From Sphingobacterium athyrii (GTDB taxonomy: Bacteria; Bacteroidota; Bacteroidia; Sphingobacteriales; Sphingobacteriaceae), in NCBI RefSeq assembly GCF_003071065.1, contig NZ_QCXX01000003.1:124001-188000 (forward strand): a DNA stretch of 64,000 nt, written 5' to 3'. Position numbers and translations under genes: made by a program. The notes beneath the pieces are model-generated. The model did no database searches. It was not told where the DNA came from and was given only the letters and a program-made list of their open reading frames with translations. This document shows, in pieces, positions 9,902 to 18,947 of this stretch. Each line of letters opens with the position of its first letter. Position 1 is the stretch's first letter.

Positions 9902-11536
9902 ATGGATAGAAGAACAGCAATTAAATGTCTCGGTGCGACTATTCCGAGCCTTTTCCTGAGTAAATTTAGCCTTGCCCAAGCTTATCTGGGAAAAGCTCCT
10001 TTTCATCCCGACTGGCGTTCACTAGAAAACTATCAGGTACCTGAGTGGTTCAGGGATGCCAAATTTGGTATCTGGGCCCATTGGGGACCACAGTGTCAAC
10101 CTGAAAGGGGTGACTGGTACGCACGCGGCATGTATCAGGAGGGATCGGATCAATACCGGTATCATGTCGAAAAATATGGACATCCTTCCGTTTTTGGATT
10201 CAAGGATGTGATCCATCAATGGAAAGCTGAAAATTGGGATCCAGAGGAGCTGATGGAGCTCTATAAAAATGCGGGCGCACAGTATTTTATGGCTTTGGCC
10301 AATCATCATGATAATCTGGATCTTTATCGCAGCAGCCACCATAAATGGAATAGTGTCAATGTTGGTCCCAAAAAAGACATTGTTGGCGGCTGGGAGCGTG
10401 CTGCTAAAAAGCGAGGGCTCAAATTTGGTGTGAGCGTACATGCGGCCCATGCCTGGACCTGGTATGAACCGGCGCAACGAAGTGATAAAGCCGGAAAGTT
10501 TGCCGGAGTACCTTATGATGGGAAGCTGACAAAGAAAGACGGTGCAGGAAAATGGTGGGCGGATTACGATCCGCAGGAACTCTACGCTCAGGATCATGAA
10601 CTTAGTTTGGATAGCAATGACGACAATATGGTTCATCGGCAGTGGCATTGGGATGTCGCCTCCGGCGTGAGCGTACCTAACAAAATGTACTGTGAAAATT
10701 TTAAAGCACGTACCCTTGAACTGATGGACAACTACAAACCCGACATGGTTTACTTTGACGATACTGTGCTGCCACTTTATCCAATAAGCAATGTTGGACT
10801 GGAAATAGCAGCCGACTTTTATAATAAGAGCATGCAGGCGAATAAGGGCAAGGTCAATGTGGTGATTAACGGTAAAATCCTGAATGAACAGCAACGGAAA
10901 TGCCTGGTATGGGATATCGAACGTGGACAGAGCAATACCATTGAACCGCAACCCTGGCAGACCTGTACCTGTATCGGTTCGTGGCATTATGATCGACGGA
11001 TTTACGATAATAATCATTATAAATCGGCCAAAACCGTTATTCATATGTTGATTGATGTGGTCAGTAAAAACGGTAACTTATTGTTAAGTGTACCCTTGCG
11101 CGGTGATGGTTCTATCGACGACCGGGCAAAGGAGGTCGTTGAGGGAATAGGAAGTTGGATGGTGGTGCATAAAGAAGCCATTATTGGAACACGTCCATGG
11201 CATATTTTTGGCGAAGGGCCGGCACAGGAGGAAGCGCCTTCACTGAGTGTACAGGGCTTCAATGAAGGAAAGGGAAAAGCTTTTACCGGCGATGATATCC
11301 GTTTTACGACAAGAGGAAATACATTGTATGCCTTTATCATGGGAACAACGACCGAAAAGCAAATTACAATTAAGTCATTGGGACGCATTGCCGCCCATAC
11401 GAGAAAGGTCAGTCAGATACAGTTACTCGGGACTGATGATCGGATTTCCTTTCGGCAACTGGACAATGCCCTGCAAGTATCCCTACCAGACGGCTTCGTT
11501 CAAAACAATGTCTCTACGGTATTGAAAATTACCTAA
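9902..11536 (+). CDS. GH29 alpha-L-fucosidase-family exo-glycosidase (paralogue A)
   Basis: The 544-aa protein carries the GH29 barrel from about residue 48 (EWFRDAKFGIWAHWGP), with the NHHDN motif (residues 134-138) and the nucleophile Asp286 in YFDDTVLP, followed by a small C-terminal beta-sandwich. GH29 enzymes remove alpha-L-fucose, and some act on related L-sugars such as L-galactose. The N-terminus (MDRRTAIKCLGATIPSLF) is a signal peptide with a twin arginine, so Tat export is possible. It is closely similar to the GH29 at 59386-61023; both place the nucleophile at residue 286. Its stop overlaps the stop of the convergent protease gene by 4 bp. The true substrate is uncertain. Confidence 0.9.
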   Translation: MDRRTAIKCLGATIPSLFLSKFSLAQAYLGKAPFHPDWRSLENYQVPEWFRDAKFGIWAHWGPQCQPERGDWYARGMYQEGSDQYRYHVEKYGHPSVFGFKDVIHQWKAENWDPEELMELYKNAGAQYFMALANHHDNLDLYRSSHHKWNSVNVGPKKDIVGGWERAAKKRGLKFGVSVHAAHAWTWYEPAQRSDKAGKFAGVPYDGKLTKKDGAGKWWADYDPQELYAQDHELSLDSNDDNMVHRQWHWDVASGVSVPNKMYCENFKARTLELMDNYKPDMVYFDDTVLPLYPISNVGLEIAADFYNKSMQANKGKVNVVINGKILNEQQRKCLVWDIERGQSNTIEPQPWQTCTCIGSWHYDRRIYDNNHYKSAKTVIHMLIDVVSKNGNLLLSVPLRGDGSIDDRAKEVVEGIGSWMVVHKEAIIGTRPWHIFGEGPAQEEAPSLSVQGFNEGKGKAFTGDDIRFTTRGNTLYAFIMGTTTEKQITIKSLGRIAAHTRKVSQIQLLGTDDRISFRQLDNALQVSLPDGFVQNNVSTVLKIT

Positions 11537-13248
11537 TAATTTTCACTTTTTGAGCTACTAATTAGATGTTGCGCTTTGGATAAAACGTCCAGAATTGTAT
11601 CTCGAGGGATAGCAAGGCAGGCTGTATGACTAAAGCGTGCGATATTGAGTCCTATAAAATTGCCTTTGCTATCGACGATCGGACTTCCACATTCGTCAGC
11701 ATGAATGCGTGAATCGTGGATAAATACTTGCGGAAAATTATCCCTTCGCAATGACTTTCCTTGAGGAATGTTGTTGGCCGGATGTGGATTTTCCCGAAGG
11801 TTCCATCTGGAAAGAATGATCTTCGTATGTAGCTCGGTCACCCCGCGTCGGAAGTGAACCTGGAGTGTATCACCTGCATAAAATTGTTGCATCGCGGCGT
11901 TGATTTTGGCGGCGCTTGCCACATCATGACCGTTTAATGCAATCATTCTGTCGCCAGCAAGAAGTCCGGCTCGGTCTGCAGCACCCATGCTGTCCACTTT
12001 TGTTAATGTTGGAAAGCCTTGGATTTCCTGCATCTGTGCATCGAACGTTCCCGGGATGGGAATTCGTGGGAATGTTTGGGGCGACATGCCGAGGACACCG
12101 GTTTTACGCTGATTGGCCGCAAGCAGCGACCACAACTTTATTCCGAGTAAGGAATCAGGAAGGCCTTGTCCGGCTATCTTCGATGCAGTGACTGCCGGAA
12201 ATTTATGGTCACTCACAAGTGCTATCAGGTCGTTTTTTTCATTTCTGAACAAGATCTTCAAGGCATAGTTTCTGTTTTGAATTGTGGCGATTGGTGCCGC
12301 ACCAACCTGGCTGCTTTTGGATAAAATTACCTGCTTATTGTTTGCCAGGTTAAATGCAGTACCTAATATACGCGTTCGATATCCGTTTAATGTACTACCG
12401 ATGGGGATGGGCTGAACGTTTGTTTTCGGATCTTGAGCTGGTTTTTTGAGCCCCAATTCCGCGAGCTTTTTTGCTAAGGGATCACTACCGATTGAATCGG
12501 GATCAGTGGGGTAACTGCTGATCGCAGTTGGATGAGTCAGCGACCGCCAATAGATGCGATAGCTGTTTACAGGAACCTCAAAATTGCTACCCTCCGCAGC
12601 GTCAATACGGCTATGTAGACCAATTACGCGGCCTAGGGCATCAAACAAGGGGCCTCCGGAATCACCGGGCTCCATGATACTGCTGCTTTGAATGAAACCA
12701 TAGTCATCCATTTTTTTTAGAATGCGTCCAGCGCGAAGAAAGGGAAAGTTGAAGGGCAGGGTTTCGGGATAGGATAGCCCAAAGCAGCGTTGGTTTTCAG
12801 AGATGGATGAGGACCAGCCCATCTCGGCAAAAGGCCAGGGGCCTTCGCCCTGCATCTTCATCATGGCAATATCGGGCAAGTTGCTCTGTTGGTCGACGAC
12901 AAGTCGTCCGAGCGCTTTGGCAAGACCCTGCTTGCCATTAGGAAAAATCACACGATAGAAATTGCCCGGCTTCGTGGAATGCGCCACAGTGAGGATAGAT
13001 CCATCCGTGCACACGATGACTCCACTGAAAGGCGCACTGTTTTGTTGACCGCTCACACTGTCTATACCGAACATTTTTATGGAAGCCGCTAGCGCCCGGT
13101 CAATAATAGATCTCGGTATCTCGCGGTCAGCGGTCTGCTTGCTCTGTGCTAAGCAGCAATTGTAACACGTGATCAAGCACAAAATTGTCCAAATAATGAG
13201 GTATTGGAGGAGGGTGCTTTCAGAAAATTTTTTGGAACAAGGTATCAT
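11533..13248 (-). CDS. Two-domain trypsin-like serine protease (HtrA-related) with PDZ
   Basis: This secreted 571-aa protein has an N-terminal hydrophobic segment (residues about 13-34). The first chymotrypsin-like domain (about 50-235) has the full triad: His90 (TVAHST), Asp126 (LPDIAMM) and Ser197 (EPGDSGGP). After a linker, residues about 285-395 resemble the first half of a second trypsin-like domain, a PDZ-like module follows (about 405-475, with AGDRMIALNGHDV), and residues about 500-555 resemble the second half. In this second domain the His position is lost (ILSKSSQVG) and the Ser position is Cys520 (DECGSP), so it looks degenerate or altered. The gene is monocistronic and not obviously tied to glycan use. 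It could be an envelope quality-control protease. Confidence 0.8.
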   Translation of the reverse strand: MIPCSKKFSESTLLQYLIIWTILCLITCYNCCLAQSKQTADREIPRSIIDRALAASIKMFGIDSVSGQQNSAPFSGVIVCTDGSILTVAHSTKPGNFYRVIFPNGKQGLAKALGRLVVDQQSNLPDIAMMKMQGEGPWPFAEMGWSSSISENQRCFGLSYPETLPFNFPFLRAGRILKKMDDYGFIQSSSIMEPGDSGGPLFDALGRVIGLHSRIDAAEGSNFEVPVNSYRIYWRSLTHPTAISSYPTDPDSIGSDPLAKKLAELGLKKPAQDPKTNVQPIPIGSTLNGYRTRILGTAFNLANNKQVILSKSSQVGAAPIATIQNRNYALKILFRNEKNDLIALVSDHKFPAVTASKIAGQGLPDSLLGIKLWSLLAANQRKTGVLGMSPQTFPRIPIPGTFDAQMQEIQGFPTLTKVDSMGAADRAGLLAGDRMIALNGHDVASAAKINAAMQQFYAGDTLQVHFRRGVTELHTKIILSRWNLRENPHPANNIPQGKSLRRDNFPQVFIHDSRIHADECGSPIVDSKGNFIGLNIARFSHTACLAIPRDTILDVLSKAQHLISSSKSENY

Positions 13249-13487
13249 ACTGCAAATAGGTTGATTTATTGGATTAGGTTTTGCTTTACAAAGCCACAGC
13301 TCAAAGGTAGCGGATTTGTTAACAGAAAAACAAGGGTAAAGAAACAGTTCTGAATAAATTATTGACCTTAGCGTGTTTTTAATGCGGTTTGCTGAAAAAT
13401 TTATGGCTTAATACAGAAAAATTAAGAAAAAATAATAGGAAAAATCTAGAAATAGGTCGGCCATAGGAAGTATCCATTCTTTTTAGT

Positions 13488-13495
13488 TATCTTTA
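13488..13495 (+). promoter_or_regulatory. Possible -7 promoter box for the ECF sigma gene
   Basis: TATCTTTA lies 40 bp before the sigma factor ATG and departs at the last base from the Bacteroidota -7 consensus TAnnTTTG. No convincing -33 TTTG is visible upstream, so this is a weak call. The remaining bases from 13249 to 13534 are AT-rich with no other feature seen. Confidence 0.3.
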
Positions 13496-13534
13496 TCCAC
13501 GAAAAGATTAACTGCTTGCTAAACCGATCTACCG

Positions 13535-14122
13535 ATGAACTATACGAGCGAAAAAGAGCTGCTTGAAGACTTCCTAAACGGGGAGGAGCAGGCTTGCGCG
13601 CATGTATACAACCGTTATTTTAGTCGCATTTGTTTATATGCATCGAGTTTTGTGGATGAAAGTAAAGAAGCTGAAGATATTGCCGAGGAGGGATTTATCC
13701 GCTTGTGGCAGAGCAGGCGGCGCTTTGAAAGTTTATCACATCTGAAGGCAGCCCTTTATCAGGCTACGCGTCATGTAGGAATCAATCACCAGACCGCCCG
13801 GAAGCGAAGATTAAATCGGGTCGATAGTTACGTGGCGCAACAGGAGCCGGATCAAAAATCCCATTTGCATGAGGTTGTCTACGCTGAAACAATGGCCGAA
13901 CTATACGATGCCATTCAGAAGCTACCTCCAAAAGCACGTGAAATTATTCAGCTAAGCTACCTCGAAGGCAACAGCAATCAGGAAATTGCGGATCTATTGC
14001 AGCTAAATATTCAAACGGTAAAAAATCAAAAATTACGTGCCCTAGGCCTGCTACGCCAACATTTGAAACGCGATTCCTTTAATTATCTGCTCTCGTTGAT
14101 CGTTCTTTTTGGAAAAATTTAA
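13535..14122 (+). CDS. ECF-type RNA polymerase sigma-70 factor
   Basis: The 195-aa protein matches the Bacteroidota FecI-like ECF sigma family. Region 2 spans about residues 10-80 (EAEDIAEEGFIRLWQSR) and a region-4 helix-turn-helix about 120-180 (LPPKAREIIQLSYLEG, then NSNQEIADLL and VKNQKLRAL). It directs RNA polymerase to genes controlled by a surface signal relayed through FecR. The anti-sigma gene starts 65 bp downstream and an STN-bearing SusC follows, the standard cell-surface signalling set. The likely target is the downstream 15498-23857 operon. Confidence 0.93.
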   Translation: MNYTSEKELLEDFLNGEEQACAHVYNRYFSRICLYASSFVDESKEAEDIAEEGFIRLWQSRRRFESLSHLKAALYQATRHVGINHQTARKRRLNRVDSYVAQQEPDQKSHLHEVVYAETMAELYDAIQKLPPKAREIIQLSYLEGNSNQEIADLLQLNIQTVKNQKLRALGLLRQHLKRDSFNYLLSLIVLFGKI

Positions 14123-14187
14123 TTTTTTTTTATTGCCTTTGGTACTTTTTTAAATTGGTGTGGTATCTATAGATGAAATAGTTCAAA

Positions 14188-15384
14188 ATGGATTCTAAAG
14201 AAGTAGAAAAACTTATTCGTATCAGTTCGCTTGTCCTCCACGAAATGCGGGGAACGCTTAGCGACGGAGACCGCCTTTTTCTGGAGAGCTGGCTAAAAGA
14301 ATCCGCAATGAACAAACAGATCTATCAACGTTGTCTGGATGAGGCACAGCAGCGTGATGGGTATGCTAGTTTGCAGCATTTTGAAAAGCAACGTAATTTT
14401 GAGTCGATAAAAGCTAAGCTTTCCTTCCATTCTTCAAAGAAAAGGTCTGGGCTACTGAAGCGTTTATGGCCTTATGTTGCCGCCGCCAGTGTGGTGTTGG
14501 CCCTTTCTGTCGTTTGGTACTGGAATCAGGATAACAGTCGACCGGTTCAAACGCAGCGGGTGGCTGTAAATGACCGCCTTCCGGCTTCGCATCAGGCGAT
14601 TATAACGCTCTCGGACGGCAGACAGTATGCCTTGAATGGGGGCGAAAAACAAGTCGTGATCGATGGCAATGGCATACGTTATGATGACGGTCATGAGGTT
14701 GCGTCGATCAACGCCGCAGTATCTGCCCGGATAGAAACTCCGCGTGGTGGTACTTACGAAGTCACTTTGCCCGATGGTACTCTGGTCAAACTAAATGCAG
14801 GGACGATACTATCTTACCCGACAGTATTCGCGAAAGACAGACGCGAGGTCAGTCTCCGAGGCGAGGCCTATTTTGAAGTTAAAAAACGGAAAGATCAACC
14901 TTTTATAGTCCACACCCAAAATCAGCAGGTACAGGTACTTGGAACACACTTTAATCTCAATGCCTATCAGACAGCAACAGAGACAAAAACAACTTTGCTG
15001 GAGGGAAAAGTGGAGGTAAAAGAGCTGATCAAAGGCCAAAAAGTAACCTTGCTGCCAGGCGATCAGTCGGTCAACACCGGAACGGAGCTGACCAAGCATC
15101 CGGTCAACGTACAGCAGGAAATCGCCTGGGTATACGGAAAATTTAACTTTGACGGAAAATCACTTCGGCAGGTCATGGATGAACTGTCCCAATGGTATGC
15201 GATTGATGTGGTTTATAAGGGCGATGTACCTGATGTTTCCTTCTTCGGAGGAACATTCAGAACGAGCAAATTATCAACCATTCTCAAAATATTAAAAGAC
15301 CAGGATCTGTCGTATCATTTGACGGGCGATGGGAAACTCATCATTGAAAATAATAATCCTAAAGCACAGAAAGGAGGGCAATAA
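14188..15384 (+). CDS. FecR-family anti-sigma factor
   Basis: This 398-aa inner-membrane protein has a cytoplasmic N-terminal sigma-binding region (residues 1-90), one transmembrane helix (about 93-112, KRLWPYVAAASVVLALSVVW), a periplasmic FecR domain (about 175-285, with ETPRGGTYEVTLPDGT and LRGEAYFEVKK) and a C-terminal DUF4974-like STN domain (about 310-390). It holds the ECF sigma factor inactive until the STN domain of the cognate TonB transporter signals ligand loading. Gene order with the sigma factor and the STN-type SusC supports this role. Confidence 0.93.
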   Translation: MDSKEVEKLIRISSLVLHEMRGTLSDGDRLFLESWLKESAMNKQIYQRCLDEAQQRDGYASLQHFEKQRNFESIKAKLSFHSSKKRSGLLKRLWPYVAAASVVLALSVVWYWNQDNSRPVQTQRVAVNDRLPASHQAIITLSDGRQYALNGGEKQVVIDGNGIRYDDGHEVASINAAVSARIETPRGGTYEVTLPDGTLVKLNAGTILSYPTVFAKDRREVSLRGEAYFEVKKRKDQPFIVHTQNQQVQVLGTHFNLNAYQTATETKTTLLEGKVEVKELIKGQKVTLLPGDQSVNTGTELTKHPVNVQQEIAWVYGKFNFDGKSLRQVMDELSQWYAIDVVYKGDVPDVSFFGGTFRTSKLSTILKILKDQDLSYHLTGDGKLIIENNNPKAQKGGQ

Positions 15385-15497
15385 AGAACGAAAAATTATA
15401 CATTACCATACAATATGAATTAACAAATTGGGCAGTGGATCCTATCATCTAAGCAAATGGATCCTGCAATCTAACCTAACTAAACTAACTAGAATTA

Positions 15498-18400
15498 ATG
15501 AAATTAAGTTGTTTTTCACAAGCGACCAGACCCCTTTTATGGCTAGTTTTTGCTGTCTTAGTCCAGCTGGGCCATAAGGTAAATGCGCAGACCGTAACCT
15601 ATGCCGGGCGCAATATTCCGCTGATGGATGTGCTGCAGGTTGTCAAACTTCAGACGAACTATGAGGTGCTTGGAGCCAAAAAGATGTTGGAATCGGCAAA
15701 GCCAATTTCCATCAAAGCGGACAAAATGCCCCTTAGATTATTTCTTGATAAAATTTTAAGTCCGCAGGAAATCGGCTATACAATTGAATCGAAGACAATT
15801 TTCCTGGAAAGGAAAGCAAGTCGACGGAAAGCTGAAGCCAAAAGCCTTCCGCAAGGGGAAAAATCATTCCAAAAACAGATCCGGGGAAAAGTCCTGGGAA
15901 AAGACCGGATGCCTCTTTCCGGAGTGAATATTTCACAGCTAGGCAATACCATCGCAGTAGCCGATCAAGAGGGACATTTTTCCTTTGTTGGTACAATGCA
16001 ACCGCTTACATTAAGTCGGGTTGGTTATAAAAACTTCAGCCTTACTTTGGTCGAAAATAAAGAGGAGTACAACGTACAGATGGAAGAAGAGGCGAATGCA
16101 CTAGAGCAGGTTGTTGTTACCGGTTATCAGGTGCTAAAAAAAGATTCCTACACGGGAACAGCAATTACCAAAAGCGGGGAGGAGCTGCGGCAGGTAAATC
16201 CGCAAAACGTCCTACAGGCCATGCAGGTATTTGATCCTTCTTTTAAAATTTTGCCCAACAATTTAGCTGGGTCTAACCCCAATGCGCTTCCTAATATTAA
16301 TGTGCGTGGTTCCTCAGCGTTACCGAGTGGAAGTACAGATGTGCTGCGTCGTGATAATGTCACGACAACGATGAATTTACCAGCTTTTATCTTGGATGGC
16401 TTTGAAGTTAGCCTGGAAAAAGTAATGGATTTGGATATGACGCGCATTGAGAGTGTCACCACGTTGAAAGATGCGGCGGCGAGTGCTATCTACGGTTCAC
16501 GTGCAGCTAATGGCGTAATGGTAATCGTCACCAAGGCTCCCAAAGAAGGTAAATTGCAGGTAACCTATACGCATGAAACTAATGTCAATATGCCAGATTT
16601 GTCAGGTTATAATCTATTAAATGCAACGGATAAGCTTGCTTATGAGAAGCTTGCAGGGCTCTATGATGGTGAGAAACAACGTCAATCGCAGGACATATTG
16701 GACGAATTATACTATCATAAACTGGCAAATGTACTTGGGGGAATAGATACCTATTGGCTATCGCAACCGGTACGCACAGCAGTTGGGCAAAAACATGGCG
16801 TTTTCTTGGAAGGTGGGGCACAAACTTTTCGCTATGGTGTGGATATGCGTTACCAAACGCGGCCGGGGGTGATGAAAGGTTCTGGCAGAAATCAGTATTC
16901 TGGCGGATTGAATTTTAGTTACAATCCAAAAAATAAAATTCGTTTTCAGAATGAGCTCTCCATTACTGTTGTCGATGGCCGTGAATCTCCTTATGGTAGT
17001 TTTGAAAATTTTGTTAAAATGAATCCTTATTATAGACTGAAAGATGATCAAGGTAACATCACACAATTGTCGGATCGTTGGATCAGGGTAGATCCTTCAG
17101 GAAATAGAAATGAGGAGTATGTGCTTAATCCTGCATATGATGCAACATTGAGCAGTTATAACAAATCGGGCTATACCGAATTATTGAATAACCTTTCAGC
17201 TGACGTTGATCTCGGTAAGGGGCTGCGCCTTCGGGGATTGCTTTCTTTGTTGAAACGGATGAATACGGGTGACGATTTCCGTTCGCCTTTGTCTAACGAA
17301 TTTTATTCCTACGAAACTTCTAGGGCAGATGAAAGAGGAAGCTATGGAAGTTATAGCAACGACGAGTTGTATTGGGATGGAAATGTACGTTTGAATTGGG
17401 ACCGAAATATAGGAAAGCATTATTTCAATATGATCGCTGGTGCCAATATAAGAACGGAAAGTTATGATGAACGCTATTTCAAAGCAATTGGTTTTCCGAA
17501 TGACCGTTTTACTGACATTGGTTTTGCGAAAGGTTATGAAGAGGGAAAAAGCCCCGAAACAAAAGTAGGCGCTTCTCGTCTATTTGGTTCTTTCTTAAGT
17601 GGTAATTATAGTTATGACAACCGCTATCTGTTTGATGCGACCTTACGCATCGACGGTTCGTCAAAGTTTGGTGCAAATAAGCGGACTGCACCTTTTTGGT
17701 CGACGGGAATCGGCTGGAATATGCATAATGAAAAATGGTTTGCCACCAAGGTAATTAGTCAGCTACGCCTTCGAGCAACTGTTGGTTTGACGGGTTCAGT
17801 TCAATTTGACCCTTATATGTCGCGCGTTACTTATTCCTATGATAAAAACAATTGGTATTCGTCGGGATTAGGAAGTACGGTGCGTAATTATGGCAATGAG
17901 AACCTTGCTTGGCAGAGGACGCAATCGGTGGACTTGGGTGTAGATATCGGCTTTTGGAGTAACAAATTAACGTTTTCACTGCGTAACTATAGTAAAATTA
18001 CGAAGGATATTTTGGCGGACATCAATATTGCTCCTTCAACAGGATTTGGTTCCTATAAGGAAAATCTGGGCGATATGGAGAATAAGGGAATCGAGCTTGG
18101 GGTCAATTGGCAGGCGATCAAAAGTGAGAAATGGACATTGAGCTTGCTGGCTAATCTGGTACAAAATCGTAATAAGATTGTGCGTATTTCCAACGCATTG
18201 AAAAGTTACAATGAACGTGCAGATGAGGAGCAGCAGAAAGATGAATTTAAAGCTGTGCCCTTATTGCGTTATGAGGAAGGACAGTCAATGGATGCCATTT
18301 ACGCAGTTCCATCGTTGGGTATAGATCCTGAAAGCGGACGGGAAGTCTTTGTGAAACGAGATGGTAGCCTGACCTATACCTGGGATCCACGGGATATCGC

Positions 18401-18872
18401 GGTAGTTGGTGTAGCTACACCAAAAATGGAGGGGTCTTTCGGGGGCACCTTACGTTACCAGCAGTGGATGTTGGTCGCCTATTTCCAAACGCGTATGGGG
18501 GGCAAAACCTATAACCAGACCCTCGTAGATCGCGTGGAAAATGCAGACCCACGTTACAATGTGGATGCCAGAGTGCTTGAGGAACGATGGAAAAATCCAG
18601 GAGATCACACGTTTTTTAAGAGTATTGAGGATTTGGGACGAAGCGAGTTATCTTCTCGTTTTGTGATGCCAGACAATCTATTAACACTGCAATCCCTGAA
18701 TATCTCTTATGATGCGAATCAAGCTTTTGCCAATCGCTTGGCGCTGGCGAGTTTGCGCATAGGCCTGATCGGCAATGATATTTTTCGCTGGTCTAATGTG
18801 AAGGAGGAGCGCGGCATTAACTATCCTTTTGCACGATCAGTGACCTTAACATTACAGGCTAGATTTAAATAA
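15498..18872 (+). CDS. SusC-type TonB-dependent transducer with N-terminal STN domain
   Basis: This 1124-aa outer-membrane protein has a signal peptide (to about residue 30), an STN signalling domain (about 45-105, RNIPLMDVLQVVKLQTNYE), a carboxypeptidase-regulatory-like domain (about 128-200), a TonB-box-like EQVVVTGY, a plug with YGSRAANGVMVIVTKAP and a C-terminal barrel ending SVTLTLQARFK. The STN domain, absent from the other three SusC proteins here, matches control by the adjacent FecR/sigma pair. The next genes encode its SusD partner and surface lipoproteins. No glycoside hydrolase belongs to this operon, so a non-glycan substrate (peptide, metal complex or other) is as likely as a glycan. 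Confidence 0.94.
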   Translation: MKLSCFSQATRPLLWLVFAVLVQLGHKVNAQTVTYAGRNIPLMDVLQVVKLQTNYEVLGAKKMLESAKPISIKADKMPLRLFLDKILSPQEIGYTIESKTIFLERKASRRKAEAKSLPQGEKSFQKQIRGKVLGKDRMPLSGVNISQLGNTIAVADQEGHFSFVGTMQPLTLSRVGYKNFSLTLVENKEEYNVQMEEEANALEQVVVTGYQVLKKDSYTGTAITKSGEELRQVNPQNVLQAMQVFDPSFKILPNNLAGSNPNALPNINVRGSSALPSGSTDVLRRDNVTTTMNLPAFILDGFEVSLEKVMDLDMTRIESVTTLKDAAASAIYGSRAANGVMVIVTKAPKEGKLQVTYTHETNVNMPDLSGYNLLNATDKLAYEKLAGLYDGEKQRQSQDILDELYYHKLANVLGGIDTYWLSQPVRTAVGQKHGVFLEGGAQTFRYGVDMRYQTRPGVMKGSGRNQYSGGLNFSYNPKNKIRFQNELSITVVDGRESPYGSFENFVKMNPYYRLKDDQGNITQLSDRWIRVDPSGNRNEEYVLNPAYDATLSSYNKSGYTELLNNLSADVDLGKGLRLRGLLSLLKRMNTGDDFRSPLSNEFYSYETSRADERGSYGSYSNDELYWDGNVRLNWDRNIGKHYFNMIAGANIRTESYDERYFKAIGFPNDRFTDIGFAKGYEEGKSPETKVGASRLFGSFLSGNYSYDNRYLFDATLRIDGSSKFGANKRTAPFWSTGIGWNMHNEKWFATKVISQLRLRATVGLTGSVQFDPYMSRVTYSYDKNNWYSSGLGSTVRNYGNENLAWQRTQSVDLGVDIGFWSNKLTFSLRNYSKITKDILADINIAPSTGFGSYKENLGDMENKGIELGVNWQAIKSEKWTLSLLANLVQNRNKIVRISNALKSYNERADEEQQKDEFKAVPLLRYEEGQSMDAIYAVPSLGIDPESGREVFVKRDGSLTYTWDPRDIAVVGVATPKMEGSFGGTLRYQQWMLVAYFQTRMGGKTYNQTLVDRVENADPRYNVDARVLEERWKNPGDHTFFKSIEDLGRSELSSRFVMPDNLLTLQSLNISYDANQAFANRLALASLRIGLIGNDIFRWSNVKEERGINYPFARSVTLTLQARFK

Positions 18873-18947
18873 GGTTTGCTAAGACCAAGAATGTAGATTG
18901 ATAACAATCTTATTCTTGAAAATTGCTTGATACAAACGAACTAACAT

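Noticed and set aside
10022..11044. Long open frame (340 codons) on the minus strand inside the GH29 gene
   Set aside because: It is antisense to a well-supported GH29. A similar antisense frame lies in the paralogous GH29, so the resemblance follows from conservation of the sense protein; it has no recognisable domain.
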